Source: Deltaproteobacteria bacterium
GTDB lineage: Bacteria; Myxococcota_A; Polyangia; HGW-17; SLPX01
DNA length: 47,900 nucleotides
Direction: 5' to 3'
Assembly: GCA_021162935.1 (NCBI GenBank)
Contig: JAGGXR010000049.1
Location: 1 to 47,900, forward strand
The notes under the pieces were generated by a model, which worked only from the letters and a program-made list of their open reading frames with translations, was not told the DNA's origin and did not search any database. Numbering within the stretch: position 1 is the stretch's first letter; the number at the start of each line of letters is the position of its first letter. Of this stretch, positions 1 through 8,623 are shown piece by piece. The position numbers and the translations under genes are program-made.

Positions 1-270
1 CCCCAAAAACGGCGCCACCCCGCCGTCTCGCCTCCCGCCCCCATCGTCGAAACCAGCGTCGCCGGGCCCAGCATCACCTTCCATGTGGCCGTCCAGGCCG
101 CCATCCCCATCGCCGGACCCGGACGCATCATGCTGGGCCGCATCGACCAAGCTGGTCGGTCCGTGCCCTCCACAGGCAACCGGGACGAACAGCGCTGCCA
201 CCAATGCCGAGCAGGCCCCGACGGACCAATATCCCTTCCGACTCCATCCTTCGTGATCATCCCTCATCAT
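1..270 (-). CDS. Lipoprotein, N-terminal part (runs off left edge)
   Basis: The minus strand is open for 90 codons from an ATG at 270 to the window edge, so only the N-terminus is present. A GGAGGG Shine-Dalgarno lies about 5 nt upstream of the start. The product has a charged start, a hydrophobic stretch and a lipobox (LFVPVAC, Cys at about residue 33), so lipidation and export are expected. A linker rich in Asp, Gly and Ala follows, typical of surface lipoproteins in myxobacteria-like organisms. The mature domain lies outside the window, so no function can be given. The gene is divergent from the lipoprotein gene at 558. Confidence 0.72.
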   Translation of the reverse strand, partial: MMRDDHEGWSRKGYWSVGACSALVAALFVPVACGGHGPTSLVDAAQHDASGSGDGDGGLDGHMEGDAGPGDAGFDDGGGRRDGGVAPFLG

Positions 271-474
271 GACAACCCTCCGGCCGACCGGCCAACCTGT
301 TCTTCATCAATGACATCCATCATGCCGCGATGTTCGCCAACTGGCAAGCCTGGTCAAATCGACGGCTGGCCTCGATCGTTGACCAAAAACCATCCAACAG
401 ATGCATCTCTACTGAGATTTCCCAGGATTCTCCGCCACCGAAAGCGCTTTTTGTCTTGCAATCCAAATGCTTTT

Positions 475-514
475 TTGACACCTTTTCACTAGTAACTCAT
501 ACCTGAGTCACTAG
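475..514 (+). promoter_or_regulatory. Candidate promoter with overlapping inverted repeat
   Basis: A perfect TTGACA box (475-480) is followed by an 11-bp inverted repeat. The arms are 489-499 and 504-514, with 10 of 11 positions paired and a 4-nt centre. The repeat covers the place where the -10 box should be; the best -10 match, CATACC, is poor. It lies 43 nt upstream of the start at 558. The arrangement fits an operator over a promoter. It is inferred from sequence only. Confidence 0.4.
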
Positions 515-557
515 AAAACATCTCGGGCCGATGAAACAGCCCAAGGAGAACCGAATC

Positions 558-2204
558 ATGGCAACCACAACGTCCCATTCATGTCCGACTCGACGAACCC
601 ATCCGAGTCTGGACGCACGTCCAGGCCGCTCGATGCAGCACCGTGTCCAAGCAGTCGTCGCATCCGTCGGACTGTCCCTCCTTGCCATGTTGACGACGAA
701 TCTCGGCGCCTGCAGCGCCCAGTCCACGCAACCCACGGATCGCACGGAACACGCCGTTCAAGCGACGGAACCGGCCACGGACAAAGCCGACGGCACCGAC
801 CTGGCGGACCATGGTTGCCAGATCGTTCTGCGCTCGGTGACGCGAACCAGGGACGCGAACGGACAGTATGCTGAGACCTGCGACGCAGACGGCTGCCACT
901 GGGCATGGGAGGCGACCATCGACGTGGCCACCGAATTGGTGCGCCAGGGCGCATCACCCGCACTGCTCTACCACCGCACGACCGACCCGACATGGTGGGA
1001 GACGCCGGCCGATCCGATCGGCGTGGGCGATGCCGGGTTCACGCGCTATCGCGTCCTCCTCGCAGAGCATGTTGCGGGCCCAGGCGACAGCGACGACATG
1101 GAATGCATCCCCGTGCTCCACGAAAACGGCGGCATTCGACTCTTCGACCACAACATCGTGGAACGCGACTTCGACAACTATCGACTCGAATCAAACCAGG
1201 GCTACAACCTCTGGCCCAGGGGAGGCATCTGCACGCACCGGCCGGACACGGCGGCTCTTGTCTTCATGGCCCACTGGGTCCAGTTCGTGGAACGCAACGA
1301 CCTGAGGGCCGGCGGTCGCGTGGCCATCGAGTACGATCCCAGCCGCCTGCCCGACTGCCGCGCCACCCACGACGGATTCCCAGCCTGGGGAATCGAGGCG
1401 ACCATCCAATTCCTGCCCGGCGGTCAGATGGAAACCGGACCAGTCGTGGCCTTCAAAAACGACCACGGCAGGCCCATCGACGAGAGCTATCCTATCCCCT
1501 TCGAGGTGGCCGTGCCCGAAGACGCCACCGAAGCGGTGCTGTGGTTCCACAACGCCTCGGGGGCCGGCAACTTCTGTGACGCATGGGACAGCAACTACGG
1601 CCGCAACTACCATTTTGATGTCAAGCCACCCAGAGGCCAAGATCCCTGTGCCGGCTCCCTCCATTGGCTGGCCGACTCTCAACGAACAGAGGCCTGGTGT
1701 CCTTCGTATCGCATCGACGACAACGTGGATGCGACCCACTGCGAGTTCTACCTAAACGCCATCGACGAAATGCTCAAGAGCCACTATGGTATTCCTGAAT
1801 ATTGGATCGAGGCGAACCTGGCCGTGGGACCTCAGGACGGTCAGGTGCTTGCAGCCGGAATGTACGTGGACTACTTCGACCGGGGAGACGCCACGCAAAA
1901 GCAGGCCTGGATCGAGGGCAACGAGGACATGCCTGGTCATTGGAAAACCGGATTCCAATATGTCACGACCATGTCGCCCCCTTCGGGCAGCGAACTCGAT
2001 CGCATCGACGCCTTCGCCTTCTTCCTGGACGTACACCGTCCCAACGGCAAGGTGCACCGACTCTGGCTCAGTCGAGGAGGCGCCAACTACCATTGGGAGG
2101 ATGCCTTCGGCCTGCCCACCACCAGAGAATATATCTCCTACGGCCATGAGGAACACGCCAATCAGTCCGCTCCTGTCTACGACAGCAAGTGGGCCTGTCA
2201 GTAG
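558..2204 (+). CDS. Exported lipoprotein, DUF6209-like
   Basis: A 548-residue protein of unknown function. The ATG at 558 is chosen because AAGGAG (543-548) sits 9 nt upstream; an in-frame ATG at 531 has no such site. A long basic N-region precedes a hydrophobic segment and a lipobox (NLGAC, Cys about residue 52), so it is probably a lipoprotein. An internal ATG at 633 would give a more usual signal length. The mature part has patterns such as IEYDPSRLPDC, PAWGIEATI and DSNYGRNYHFDV that I recognise from DUF6209-type proteins of myxobacteria, and the C-terminal third (FFLDVHRPNGKVHRLWLSRGGANY) looks like a second, related beta-sandwich. The family match is from memory. Neighbours are other exported proteins in the same orientation but 275 bp away. 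Confidence 0.8.
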   Translation: MATTTSHSCPTRRTHPSLDARPGRSMQHRVQAVVASVGLSLLAMLTTNLGACSAQSTQPTDRTEHAVQATEPATDKADGTDLADHGCQIVLRSVTRTRDANGQYAETCDADGCHWAWEATIDVATELVRQGASPALLYHRTTDPTWWETPADPIGVGDAGFTRYRVLLAEHVAGPGDSDDMECIPVLHENGGIRLFDHNIVERDFDNYRLESNQGYNLWPRGGICTHRPDTAALVFMAHWVQFVERNDLRAGGRVAIEYDPSRLPDCRATHDGFPAWGIEATIQFLPGGQMETGPVVAFKNDHGRPIDESYPIPFEVAVPEDATEAVLWFHNASGAGNFCDAWDSNYGRNYHFDVKPPRGQDPCAGSLHWLADSQRTEAWCPSYRIDDNVDATHCEFYLNAIDEMLKSHYGIPEYWIEANLAVGPQDGQVLAAGMYVDYFDRGDATQKQAWIEGNEDMPGHWKTGFQYVTTMSPPSGSELDRIDAFAFFLDVHRPNGKVHRLWLSRGGANYHWEDAFGLPTTREYISYGHEEHANQSAPVYDSKWACQ

Positions 2205-2332
2205 AACCCTCATCGCCCGATTCCGGTACGGATTCGATCTCGCCGATACGATGGTCCGATGATTCCCGACAGACCATCGCAAAGTCGTCCCTTCCTGTTG
2301 GAAACATTCCGTAAGAAAATGAACACTTTTGG

Positions 2333-2360
2333 TTGCAATCAACGTTTCACTGCGTATCAT
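2333..2360 (+). promoter_or_regulatory. Candidate sigma70-type promoter
   Basis: TTGCAA (2333-2338) and TATCAT (2355-2360) are separated by 16 nt, matching 4 of 6 and 5 of 6 consensus positions. The pair lies about 120 nt upstream of the metallophosphoesterase start at 2480, leaving a long 5' leader. It has not been tested. Confidence 0.4.
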
Positions 2361-2479
2361 AGCCAGGATAGATTACCGTAGAACGAGGTATTGAGACCAG
2401 AATGGGCGGAACAACCACACCCTTAACGACAACCAACAGAGTGAAGAAACTCACACCTGTAACATGGAGGGCAATGCGC

Positions 2480-4546
2480 ATGAAAACGAAACGACTGATG
2501 GCAATCCTTGGCAGTGTCACGACCGTGGCATGGCTTCTGGTCGCATCTGCTGCCTGCAGTGGCTGCAGCGATGACGACAACGGAGGCAATAACAACGTCA
2601 ACCAGAACAACAACACAAACAACAACACAAACAACAACACAAACAACAACACAAACGACAACAATAACCAGAACAACAACAACAACAACAACACCGAACA
2701 GAAAAAACTGACGCTCATCGAGACCACCGACATTCACTCGCACGCCAAGGGCTTCAACAATTTCCTGGACTACACGCCGCTCGACACAAGCGACAACGAC
2801 GACGTGGTCGGTGGCCTGGCCCGCGTGACGACCGTCATCAATCAAATTCGAGCCCAGAAGGCCGAAGAAAACATCCCGGTTGTCCTGGTGGACGACGGCG
2901 ACTTTTTCATGGGCACCACGTATGACATGGCCACCGACTACCCGATCGCCCTCATGTTCTTCCAAACCATGGGATACACGGCCACAACTATTGGAAACCA
3001 TGAATACGACTGGGGTCCTGCCGGTCTGGCCCTTCTTTATGGTAACGCCGTCACCAACGGAGGGTTCTCTATTCCCGTACTCGCCACCAACACGGTGTTC
3101 GACGCCACGAACACTGCCGATGACGACCTCGAGGCCCTCAAGTCCGCTGGCGTGATCATGGACAAGTACGTGACCACCCTGGACAATGGTCTGAAGATCG
3201 GATTCCTGGGCAACATGGGTCCACAGGCCGACGACATGGCTCCCACGGCACCTCCTGTGACGTTCAACCATGACTACGACTTCATGCAAGAGAAGGTGGA
3301 TGATCTGCGAAACAACGACAACGTGGACCTGGTCATCATGCTCTCCCACGGCGGTCTCCACACGGGCGGCACCGGAGACGATGCGAACTTAGCGGCCAAC
3401 GTCGACGGCATCGACATCGTCTGCTCGGGCCATTACCACGAGCTTACCCCCACGCCATACAATATCAACGACACCCTGGTCTTCATCTCCGGCGCCTATA
3501 CGGACCATGTGGCTCAGTTGGACACCACCTGGGACATGACCGCGGACGGCGCCAAGCTGGCGGACTCCCACTTGAATGAGATTCCCATCGACGACTCCAT
3601 CATGGGTGACGCCACGATGCAAGCCCTCATCGATCAGTACGACCAAGGCATCGATGCCAAACTTCTGCCTGCCATCGGCATGGCCATGGCCTCACCTGTC
3701 GCAGACCTGGACTTCCCCTTGATCGTCCAGGAATACCAATACATCGAACTGAACATCGGAAACCTCGTGGCGGATGCCATGAGGACCGTAGCCTCGGCGA
3801 TCGTGGCCCAGCAAGGCCAACCGCCCTTCGACTTGGCGGTCATCCCGGCCGGCGTGCTCCGCGACGACCTCCTCCCTGGTATGACCGGCACAGTCTGCTT
3901 CTCGGACGTATTCAGCACTGTCCCGTTGGGCGTGTCCCCGGACCCAGCCAACCGCTTCGCGCCCGGCTGGCCCCTCGTGGAGGCCTATCTGACCGGCGAA
4001 GAAATGCGGCTCATCGGCGAGGTGGCGCTCACCCTGTCCCTGGCCATGGGCGACTACACGCTGTGGACGAACGTCTCCGGCGTGCGATACGACTACGACT
4101 CGACCGGCACGCCGCTCAACAAAATCTCAACCGTCCATCTGTGCGGCAACACGCTGCCGTCCGGCTTGGGTGGTGACGAGGACTACTTCAGCCTGACATG
4201 CAACACCACAGTGGACACGAACGACACGTCCACGCTCTATCACGTGGTGACCGACCTCTACACCTTGCTGATGCTCCACATGGCCACGTCCCATGGCGTA
4301 AACATCGTGCCGAAACATGCCGACGGCTCGCCTGTCGATCTGAGCGATCCTACGGACTACATGGCCATGCGCATCGACAGTGATCCCGGGACGGCCGGCA
4401 TCCAGGAGATCAAAGACTGGATGGCGCTCCTGTTCTTCCTCCAGTCACTTCCGGACACGGACACCAACAATCTGCCCAACATTCCCAAGTTAATCTACGA
4501 CCAGGACACTGGTCTTGCCATGGGGCGGTACAACAAGACAAACTAG
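2480..4546 (+). CDS. 5'-nucleotidase/UshA-family metallophosphoesterase lipoprotein
   Basis: Probably an extracytoplasmic phosphoesterase acting on nucleotides or other phosphomonoesters. The start at 2480 is chosen because GGAGGG (2466-2471) lies 8 nt upstream. A signal peptide ends in a lipobox (LVASAAC, Cys about 26), followed by a linker of almost only Asn and Thr. The metallophosphatase motifs occur in order: a D-x-H motif (TTDIHSH, about 81-87), DDGDFF, GNHEYDW (about 172), SHGGL (about 288) and GHYHE (about 317), which are the dinuclear-metal ligands of the family. A 5'-nucleotidase C-terminal domain begins near residue 417 (IGNLVADAMRT). In that domain the usual Asn of the N-x-G-x-R substrate motif reads PAGVLR, so specificity may differ from UshA. 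At 688 residues it is longer than UshA, mainly because of the linker and C-terminal insertions. Confidence 0.92.
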   Translation: MKTKRLMAILGSVTTVAWLLVASAACSGCSDDDNGGNNNVNQNNNTNNNTNNNTNNNTNDNNNQNNNNNNNTEQKKLTLIETTDIHSHAKGFNNFLDYTPLDTSDNDDVVGGLARVTTVINQIRAQKAEENIPVVLVDDGDFFMGTTYDMATDYPIALMFFQTMGYTATTIGNHEYDWGPAGLALLYGNAVTNGGFSIPVLATNTVFDATNTADDDLEALKSAGVIMDKYVTTLDNGLKIGFLGNMGPQADDMAPTAPPVTFNHDYDFMQEKVDDLRNNDNVDLVIMLSHGGLHTGGTGDDANLAANVDGIDIVCSGHYHELTPTPYNINDTLVFISGAYTDHVAQLDTTWDMTADGAKLADSHLNEIPIDDSIMGDATMQALIDQYDQGIDAKLLPAIGMAMASPVADLDFPLIVQEYQYIELNIGNLVADAMRTVASAIVAQQGQPPFDLAVIPAGVLRDDLLPGMTGTVCFSDVFSTVPLGVSPDPANRFAPGWPLVEAYLTGEEMRLIGEVALTLSLAMGDYTLWTNVSGVRYDYDSTGTPLNKISTVHLCGNTLPSGLGGDEDYFSLTCNTTVDTNDTSTLYHVVTDLYTLLMLHMATSHGVNIVPKHADGSPVDLSDPTDYMAMRIDSDPGTAGIQEIKDWMALLFFLQSLPDTDTNNLPNIPKLIYDQDTGLAMGRYNKTN
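2606..2653 (+). repeat. 12-bp tandem repeat (4 copies) encoding NNNT linker
   Basis: Four perfect consecutive copies of a 12-nt unit (aacaacaacaca) lie inside the metallophosphoesterase gene, followed by degenerate AAC-rich sequence to about 2697. Each copy encodes four residues of the Asn/Thr linker behind the lipidated Cys. Gain or loss of units would keep the frame and change only the spacer length between membrane anchor and enzyme. Confidence 0.9.
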
Positions 4547-4560
4547 GCCAACCGAAGCAC

Positions 4561-4581
4561 CGGGGCTGCGCCGCGGCCCCG
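4561..4581 (+). terminator. GC-rich hairpin after metallophosphoesterase gene
   Basis: A 6-bp GC stem (CGGGGC/GCCCCG) with a 9-nt loop starts 14 nt after the stop at 4546. Only a short, broken T run follows (atttctcctt), so it is a weak intrinsic-terminator candidate. Confidence 0.35.
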
Positions 4582-4773
4582 AGCATTTCTCCTTCAGCTT
4601 CCTCCTGATACAATCCACCCAAATTTTATCTTGGCGCATCGTCGCATTCCTCTGTGCTGATGCCAGACATCTCGCATCTCCATCGACCGAAACACCCCCT
4701 CGCGCTCCGAGACAAACCCGTGTATCCTCACTACAGGCACAGCGAGGATTTCAGGCACGTGAGAGGTTCGACC

Positions 4774-6213
4774 ATGTATTCGTTCTCCTCGAATCGAATC
4801 GTCGCCCTGGTCGCGACCTGTGGGCTCTGGTGGTCTGCGTCCTGCAGCGGGCCAGCCGTCCAGATCGATGACGCGGCCATTCGGGACGCTGCGACCGCCG
4901 ACGCCAATCGCGGTGATGCCCAGACGCGAACCGAGGGCGGCCCAAGAACCGATGGCGCCCTGGACGCCGGTTCCCGAATCGACGAAATCGTCGCCGCCCT
5001 GTCCAACCCATCTACGGGCATGGATGGTGCCGAGGCGATCCGTCACGACGTGGCCTGGCACGAAGGCTGGCCGCTCCACGAGGGCAACCGCTGGCTCTTT
5101 GTGACCTTTTGGCCAGGCCACCCGGCGGACGTGAGCCTCGTGTGCGACTGTAATGGCTGGGCACCCGGTGCAAACCCGGCACAACGCTCCCCCTGGGACG
5201 ACCATCTGTGGGTTTTGCTCTCCGACGACGAGGTCGGCAATCCTTCGGGCCGGAAGTACAAGTGGTGGGCTGATGGGCCCACCTGGCTCCCGCCCCCCGA
5301 GGCAACGGCCTACGACTACGATGATTTCGGAGAAGTGGGCTATGTACGCCCACCCACTGACCGTGCCTGGCTGGAACGATTCCCGGACCTGACCACCGCA
5401 ACCCTGCCCATCCCACGCACCATGAGGGCCAGACTACCCGCCGGGTTCGTGCGCGGATCACCGGCTGCCTCGGCGAGGCGGATCCTCTTCATGCACGACG
5501 GCCAAGACCTATTTCGCCCCGACGCACCCTGGGGAGGCTGGCAACTCGGCGACATCCTCGAAGATGGCTGGAACGACGTGGTGGTCCTGGCCATCGACAG
5601 CGTGTCCGACCGCATGGACGTCTACACGCCCGTGCCCGACGACATCAATGAACGCCAGAACTGGATCGGCGGCCGAGCCGACGCGTATCTCGACCTCATG
5701 CTCGATCAGGTGCTGCCCTTTTTTCAGTCCCGCTACGGCCTGACCCACGATCCGGCCCGACTCATGGTGGCCGGATCCTCTTTGGGCGGACTCGTCAGCC
5801 TCTACCAGGCCATGACGCGACCGAACAGACTGGCCTGTGCCGCAGGTCTATCCTCCTCCCTGGGCTGGGGTGCCTATGCGGCCACCGCGGACGGGTCGGC
5901 CACCCTCACGAGGCGCTGGCCCCTCGAAAGAGGCCACGGAACCGTCGCCCTATACATGGACTCGGGCGGCGACGTCACGGGGCAATGCACGGACGTGGAT
6001 GGCGATGGGATCTTCGAGGACAGCGACGATGAGGACAACTACTGCGTCACCCTCCAATTTCGAGACATGCTCTTGGGCCTGGGCTACCAGGAAAGCGTGG
6101 ACCTGTCCTACTGGTGGCAGCCAGGCGTCCAACACAACGAGGCATCCTGGAGGCAGCGCTTCTGGCGGGCGCTGAGCGCATGTGAGTCAGCCGGCTGGAC
6201 CGCCGCGCCCTGA
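4774..6213 (+). CDS. Esterase-D/Fes-like alpha/beta hydrolase lipoprotein
   Basis: Probably a serine esterase at the cell surface. The ATG at 4774 is preferred: GAGAGG lies about 7 nt upstream and a clear lipoprotein signal follows (lipobox WSASC, Cys 24). After a D/A/R-rich linker, residues about 105-205 resemble the early-set/CBM48-like N-terminal domain of enterochelin-esterase relatives (VSLVCDCNGW). The catalytic domain has the nucleophile elbow GSSLGG (Ser about 335) and a C-terminal histidine in QHNEASW (about 452). The acid residue is probably the Asp in YMDSGGD (about 396). Just after it sits an unusual acidic segment (TDVDGDGIFEDSDDED, about 406-422) that looks like a calcium-binding DxDxDG loop. 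The substrate is unknown; siderophore or acyl esters are possible from the family. It is convergent with the Cys-rich lipoprotein gene ending at 6344. Confidence 0.87.
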   Translation: MYSFSSNRIVALVATCGLWWSASCSGPAVQIDDAAIRDAATADANRGDAQTRTEGGPRTDGALDAGSRIDEIVAALSNPSTGMDGAEAIRHDVAWHEGWPLHEGNRWLFVTFWPGHPADVSLVCDCNGWAPGANPAQRSPWDDHLWVLLSDDEVGNPSGRKYKWWADGPTWLPPPEATAYDYDDFGEVGYVRPPTDRAWLERFPDLTTATLPIPRTMRARLPAGFVRGSPAASARRILFMHDGQDLFRPDAPWGGWQLGDILEDGWNDVVVLAIDSVSDRMDVYTPVPDDINERQNWIGGRADAYLDLMLDQVLPFFQSRYGLTHDPARLMVAGSSLGGLVSLYQAMTRPNRLACAAGLSSSLGWGAYAATADGSATLTRRWPLERGHGTVALYMDSGGDVTGQCTDVDGDGIFEDSDDEDNYCVTLQFRDMLLGLGYQESVDLSYWWQPGVQHNEASWRQRFWRALSACESAGWTAAP

Positions 6214-6285
6214 TCAAAGCTCCGGTTCGAATTCGAGCCCGCCAGCCGAACCGCATCGCGGGCGTGGATGCGAGCACCTGCCGGC

Positions 6286-6300
6286 CGTGGATCATCCACG
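6286..6300. other. Inverted repeat in convergent intergenic region
   Basis: A 7-bp perfect dyad (CGTGGAT, one base, ATCCACG), flanked further out by CCTG and CAGG, sits between convergent genes ending at 6213 and 6344. It could act as a transcription-end hairpin for either strand, but no T run accompanies it. Confidence 0.3.
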
Positions 6301-6343
6301 ACAGGCGGGATCAACTCCCGTGACGATCACGAAACGAGGAGGC

Positions 6344-6952
6344 CTACCTGGGGGCAGAACCAGCAGGTGTCTTGCTTGGTGCAGAAGGTCCTGTATGCGG
6401 CGTCTTTTCCTCCACGGGTGCAGAAGGTCCTGTATGCGGCGCCTTTCCCTCGACGGGTTTGGACTTGTGCTGACTGATGACCACCTTGAAGCAGGCGGCG
6501 AAGACTTTGCAATCGGACGGCTTCGCCATGCAAGCTCTGATGCCCCGGTTCTCTTCCGAATCCGGATGTGCGGTCACGTCCGGCGTACATTTCCGAATGC
6601 ACTTTGGCACGTCGCTCATTTCCTTCTTCATGGCCGTCCGCATCTGAACCTTGGCCGCCTCGGGCATCCCCACGCTCATCACGTCGCAGATAGCGTCCGA
6701 GCAGGTGCTGATCCGCCCGCAAGCAGACTCACAGAAAACTCTCGCAGCGGACGCCGAAGCAGCGGCTGCCGGGCGAGAAGACGCGGTCGAACGCGCCTCA
6801 GCCCCCTTCGCACCAGACTCCGATGCGGTCGCATTGGGCCCCGGGGCGTCTGCGCTCTTGGCATGAACGGCCCCGTTGTTCGCCTTGTTTGCACAGCCAA
6901 ACGACACGAGCATCCCGACGGCCAGAACGATCACGAGCAGCTTCTTTTTCAT
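6344..6952 (-). CDS. Small Cys-rich lipoprotein, paralogue 1
   Basis: A 202-residue lipoprotein with no known function. GGAGG lies 8 nt upstream of the ATG, and the signal ends in LVSFGC (Cys 20). An Ala/Ser-rich linker leads to a core of about 90 residues with nine cysteines (FCESAC, STCSDAIC, KCIRKC, CMAK, DCKVFAAC). The core contains PEAAKVQMRTAMKKEM, shared almost word for word with the product of the next gene upstream (7208-7762). The C-terminal tail has a 13-residue tandem duplication containing PHTGPSAP. The core is probably a disulfide-stabilised helical domain in the periplasm or on the surface; that is inference. It looks like a tandem duplicate of its neighbour and carries one extra Cys. 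Confidence 0.85.
   Translation of the reverse strand: MKKKLLVIVLAVGMLVSFGCANKANNGAVHAKSADAPGPNATASESGAKGAEARSTASSRPAAAASASAARVFCESACGRISTCSDAICDVMSVGMPEAAKVQMRTAMKKEMSDVPKCIRKCTPDVTAHPDSEENRGIRACMAKPSDCKVFAACFKVVISQHKSKPVEGKAPHTGPSAPVEEKTPHTGPSAPSKTPAGSAPR
6378..6455 (-). repeat. 39-bp direct repeat, two copies
   Basis: Two adjacent copies with a 39-bp period lie in the 3' part of the Cys-rich lipoprotein gene and encode a duplicated 13-residue tail segment with PHTGPSAP. The first half of the unit (ggtgcagaaggtcctgtatg and following bases) is identical in both copies, and the second half has diverged slightly. Confidence 0.75.
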
Positions 6953-7207
6953 CTCGAATCCTCCAATCCTGTAGCGACAGATGCCCTGACTCCTGCTGCA
7001 AGGACACTGTCATTTTTAGGACCAACACGAGGACCCGTCCCGATCGCATCCTTGAGGCACTTGACCAAATCAGGTCGAGCAGGCCCCATGAGGCAACCGA
7101 CACCAGCCCCTCATCATCGCGTGGATCCTATTGGAAATCAGACCGCAGACGACCGCGGTCATCGGTCGAGAAAGGCTATCGTCCCGCTGCAAAAAGCAAC
7201 CAGCGGA

Positions 7208-7762
7208 TTACTTGCGGGGAGCAGGACGCGCAGGCGCCATGGCGGCAGGCGCCATCGCTGCGGGAGCCATGCCGGCTGCCGGAGCCATACCGGCTGCTGC
7301 AGGAGCCATACCGTCTGTGGGGGCCGTACCGGCTGCGGGAGCCATACCGGCGGCTGCTGGGGGAGCCGAGGGCACCTTAGGCGCATCGTTGATGGCGGCC
7401 TTGAAGCAGGCGGCGAAGGCCTTGCAGTCGCCGCCCTTGGCCATGCAGCCCTTGATGGCCTTGGTCTCTTTGGAGTCGGGGTTCTTCTTCATGTCCGCGT
7501 CACAATGCTTCGTGCACTTGGCGACATCACCCATTTCCTTCTTCATGGCCGTCCGCATCTGAGCCTTGGCCGCCTCGGGCATCCCTTCGCTCATCGCGTC
7601 AGAAATGGCGTCGGAGCACTTGCTGATCTGCTCACAGGCGGACTTGCAGGAGAATCCGGCGGCCTTGGCGGCGGTAGCACTCGCTTCCGTCTTTTTCTTC
7701 CCACAACCGAACGACACGAGCAACCCAACTGCGAGCATACTCACTGCGACTCTCTTCAACAT
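7208..7762 (-). CDS. Small Cys-rich lipoprotein, paralogue 2
   Basis: A 184-residue lipoprotein, start at 7762, where GGAGGAGG lies 5 nt upstream; reading further upstream in frame adds a non-signal-like leader. The lipobox LVSFGC (Cys 20) is the same as in paralogue 1. The core has eight cysteines (SCKSACEQISKC, KCTKHC, CMAKGGDCKAFAAC), matching the neighbour at 6344-6952 residue for residue at the Cys positions. The tail differs: it is a low-complexity series of MAPAA/GMAPAA units encoded by near-repeats of gccataccggctgc. So core and lipid anchor are conserved while the tail evolves quickly. Function unknown. The 255 bp between the two genes show no further gene, and each gene has its own strong ribosome site. 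Confidence 0.85.
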   Translation of the reverse strand: MLKRVAVSMLAVGLLVSFGCGKKKTEASATAAKAAGFSCKSACEQISKCSDAISDAMSEGMPEAAKAQMRTAMKKEMGDVAKCTKHCDADMKKNPDSKETKAIKGCMAKGGDCKAFAACFKAAINDAPKVPSAPPAAAGMAPAAGTAPTDGMAPAAAGMAPAAGMAPAAMAPAAMAPARPAPRK

Positions 7763-7916
7763 CTCGACCTCCTCCAATGGTGTTACGACACGAGTGGCTG
7801 CAGCCGTATCAATACGGCGCACAGCACCCTGCCCTTTCGACGTGAACCGACAGCGATAGGTCACCCACGTCCTGTTCGAATTACCTTATGGAGATTGTCA
7901 ATTGAGTCCCTGGATG

Positions 7917-8318
7917 TCAAGAATTAGATGACTGGTCGTCGAGGTTGAGACGATCGGGCAAAGGGGTCAAATTTCCGTCTGGATCGATGCACACGACCTG
8001 AGTCTCTGCCTCGACCAGCTTGGTCTCGCCTCGACGGACTTCCTGCCAAAACGTAAGCCGAAATTCCGAGGCCTTTTCGTATCTGGTCATGACTTGGATA
8101 TCATCGCCCAGCAAGGCTGAGCGCAGATATTTCATATGGACCTCGTGCACCACGAACCGATGAGCCCCACGGCCCTGCTCATCGATGCTGACTCCCTTGG
8201 CCGCCAGCAGGTCGCTGCGGGCTCGCTCAAAGAATTTCAGATAATTTGCGTGGTACACGATGCCCTGGGCGTCCGTGTCGTCCAGGTACACGCGATGCAC
8301 ATACGGCTTTGCCTCCAT
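7917..8318 (-). CDS. YbgC/FadM-type acyl-CoA thioesterase
   Basis: A single-domain hot-dog thioesterase of 133 residues, the usual size for the YbgC/4HBT family. It is expected to hydrolyse acyl-CoA thioesters in the cytoplasm. The family signature with the catalytic Asp is clear near the N-terminus: YLDDTDAQGIVYHANYLKFFERAR, with the Asp in DTDAQG. The start at 8318 follows GGGAGG by 5 nt. In many proteobacteria ybgC lies beside tol-pal genes; no tol gene is nearby here, so a link with the Tol system cannot be inferred. Two overlapping dyads (8338-8357) lie 20-39 nt upstream in its leader and could be regulatory. It is divergent from the gene at 8719. Confidence 0.9.
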   Translation of the reverse strand: MEAKPYVHRVYLDDTDAQGIVYHANYLKFFERARSDLLAAKGVSIDEQGRGAHRFVVHEVHMKYLRSALLGDDIQVMTRYEKASEFRLTFWQEVRRGETKLVEAETQVVCIDPDGNLTPLPDRLNLDDQSSNS

Positions 8319-8337
8319 CGAAACCTCCCATCCACCA

Positions 8338-8357
8338 GGCGCCCACGGGCGCCCGTG
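8338..8357. promoter_or_regulatory. Overlapping GC-rich dyads upstream of thioesterase gene
   Basis: GGCGCCC-AC-GGGCGCC (8338-8353) overlaps a perfect 14-bp palindrome, CACGGGCGCCCGTG (8344-8357). Only one of the two can form a stem at a time in RNA. They could form an operator or a leader hairpin; no partner is known. Confidence 0.3.
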
Positions 8358-8623
8358 AAACAATCGTCAACCAGTCTCACCTGCGTGAGGCACGATCCAT
8401 CGAACCGTGTTGCGATGACGAACCATCGCCAGCTTCTTTTTGCAATCGACGGTCTGCGCCTGTCAAGGGACAACCGACAAAGCAGAAGGGGCAGATTCGC
8501 TTCTGTGCCGTCTTTCCAGCCCGATTCCTAAGGACGCTCCATGCCAATCCAGCAAGGTCCACCAACTGTGACGATCCCCTCCAAGCAGGGACCCCAAATT
8601 CTTTGCGGAGTCCACAATAGACT

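Noticed and set aside
7896-7920. Two TTGACA boxes on the minus strand upstream of the Cys-rich lipoprotein gene
   Set aside because: Neither has an acceptable -10 box at 15-19 nt, so a promoter call is not supported.
6182-7927. 581-codon open frame on the plus strand
   Set aside because: It is antisense to the two Cys-rich lipoprotein genes, is Arg/His/Gly-rich, and has no ribosome site or recognisable domain; the minus-strand genes have strong sites and signal peptides.
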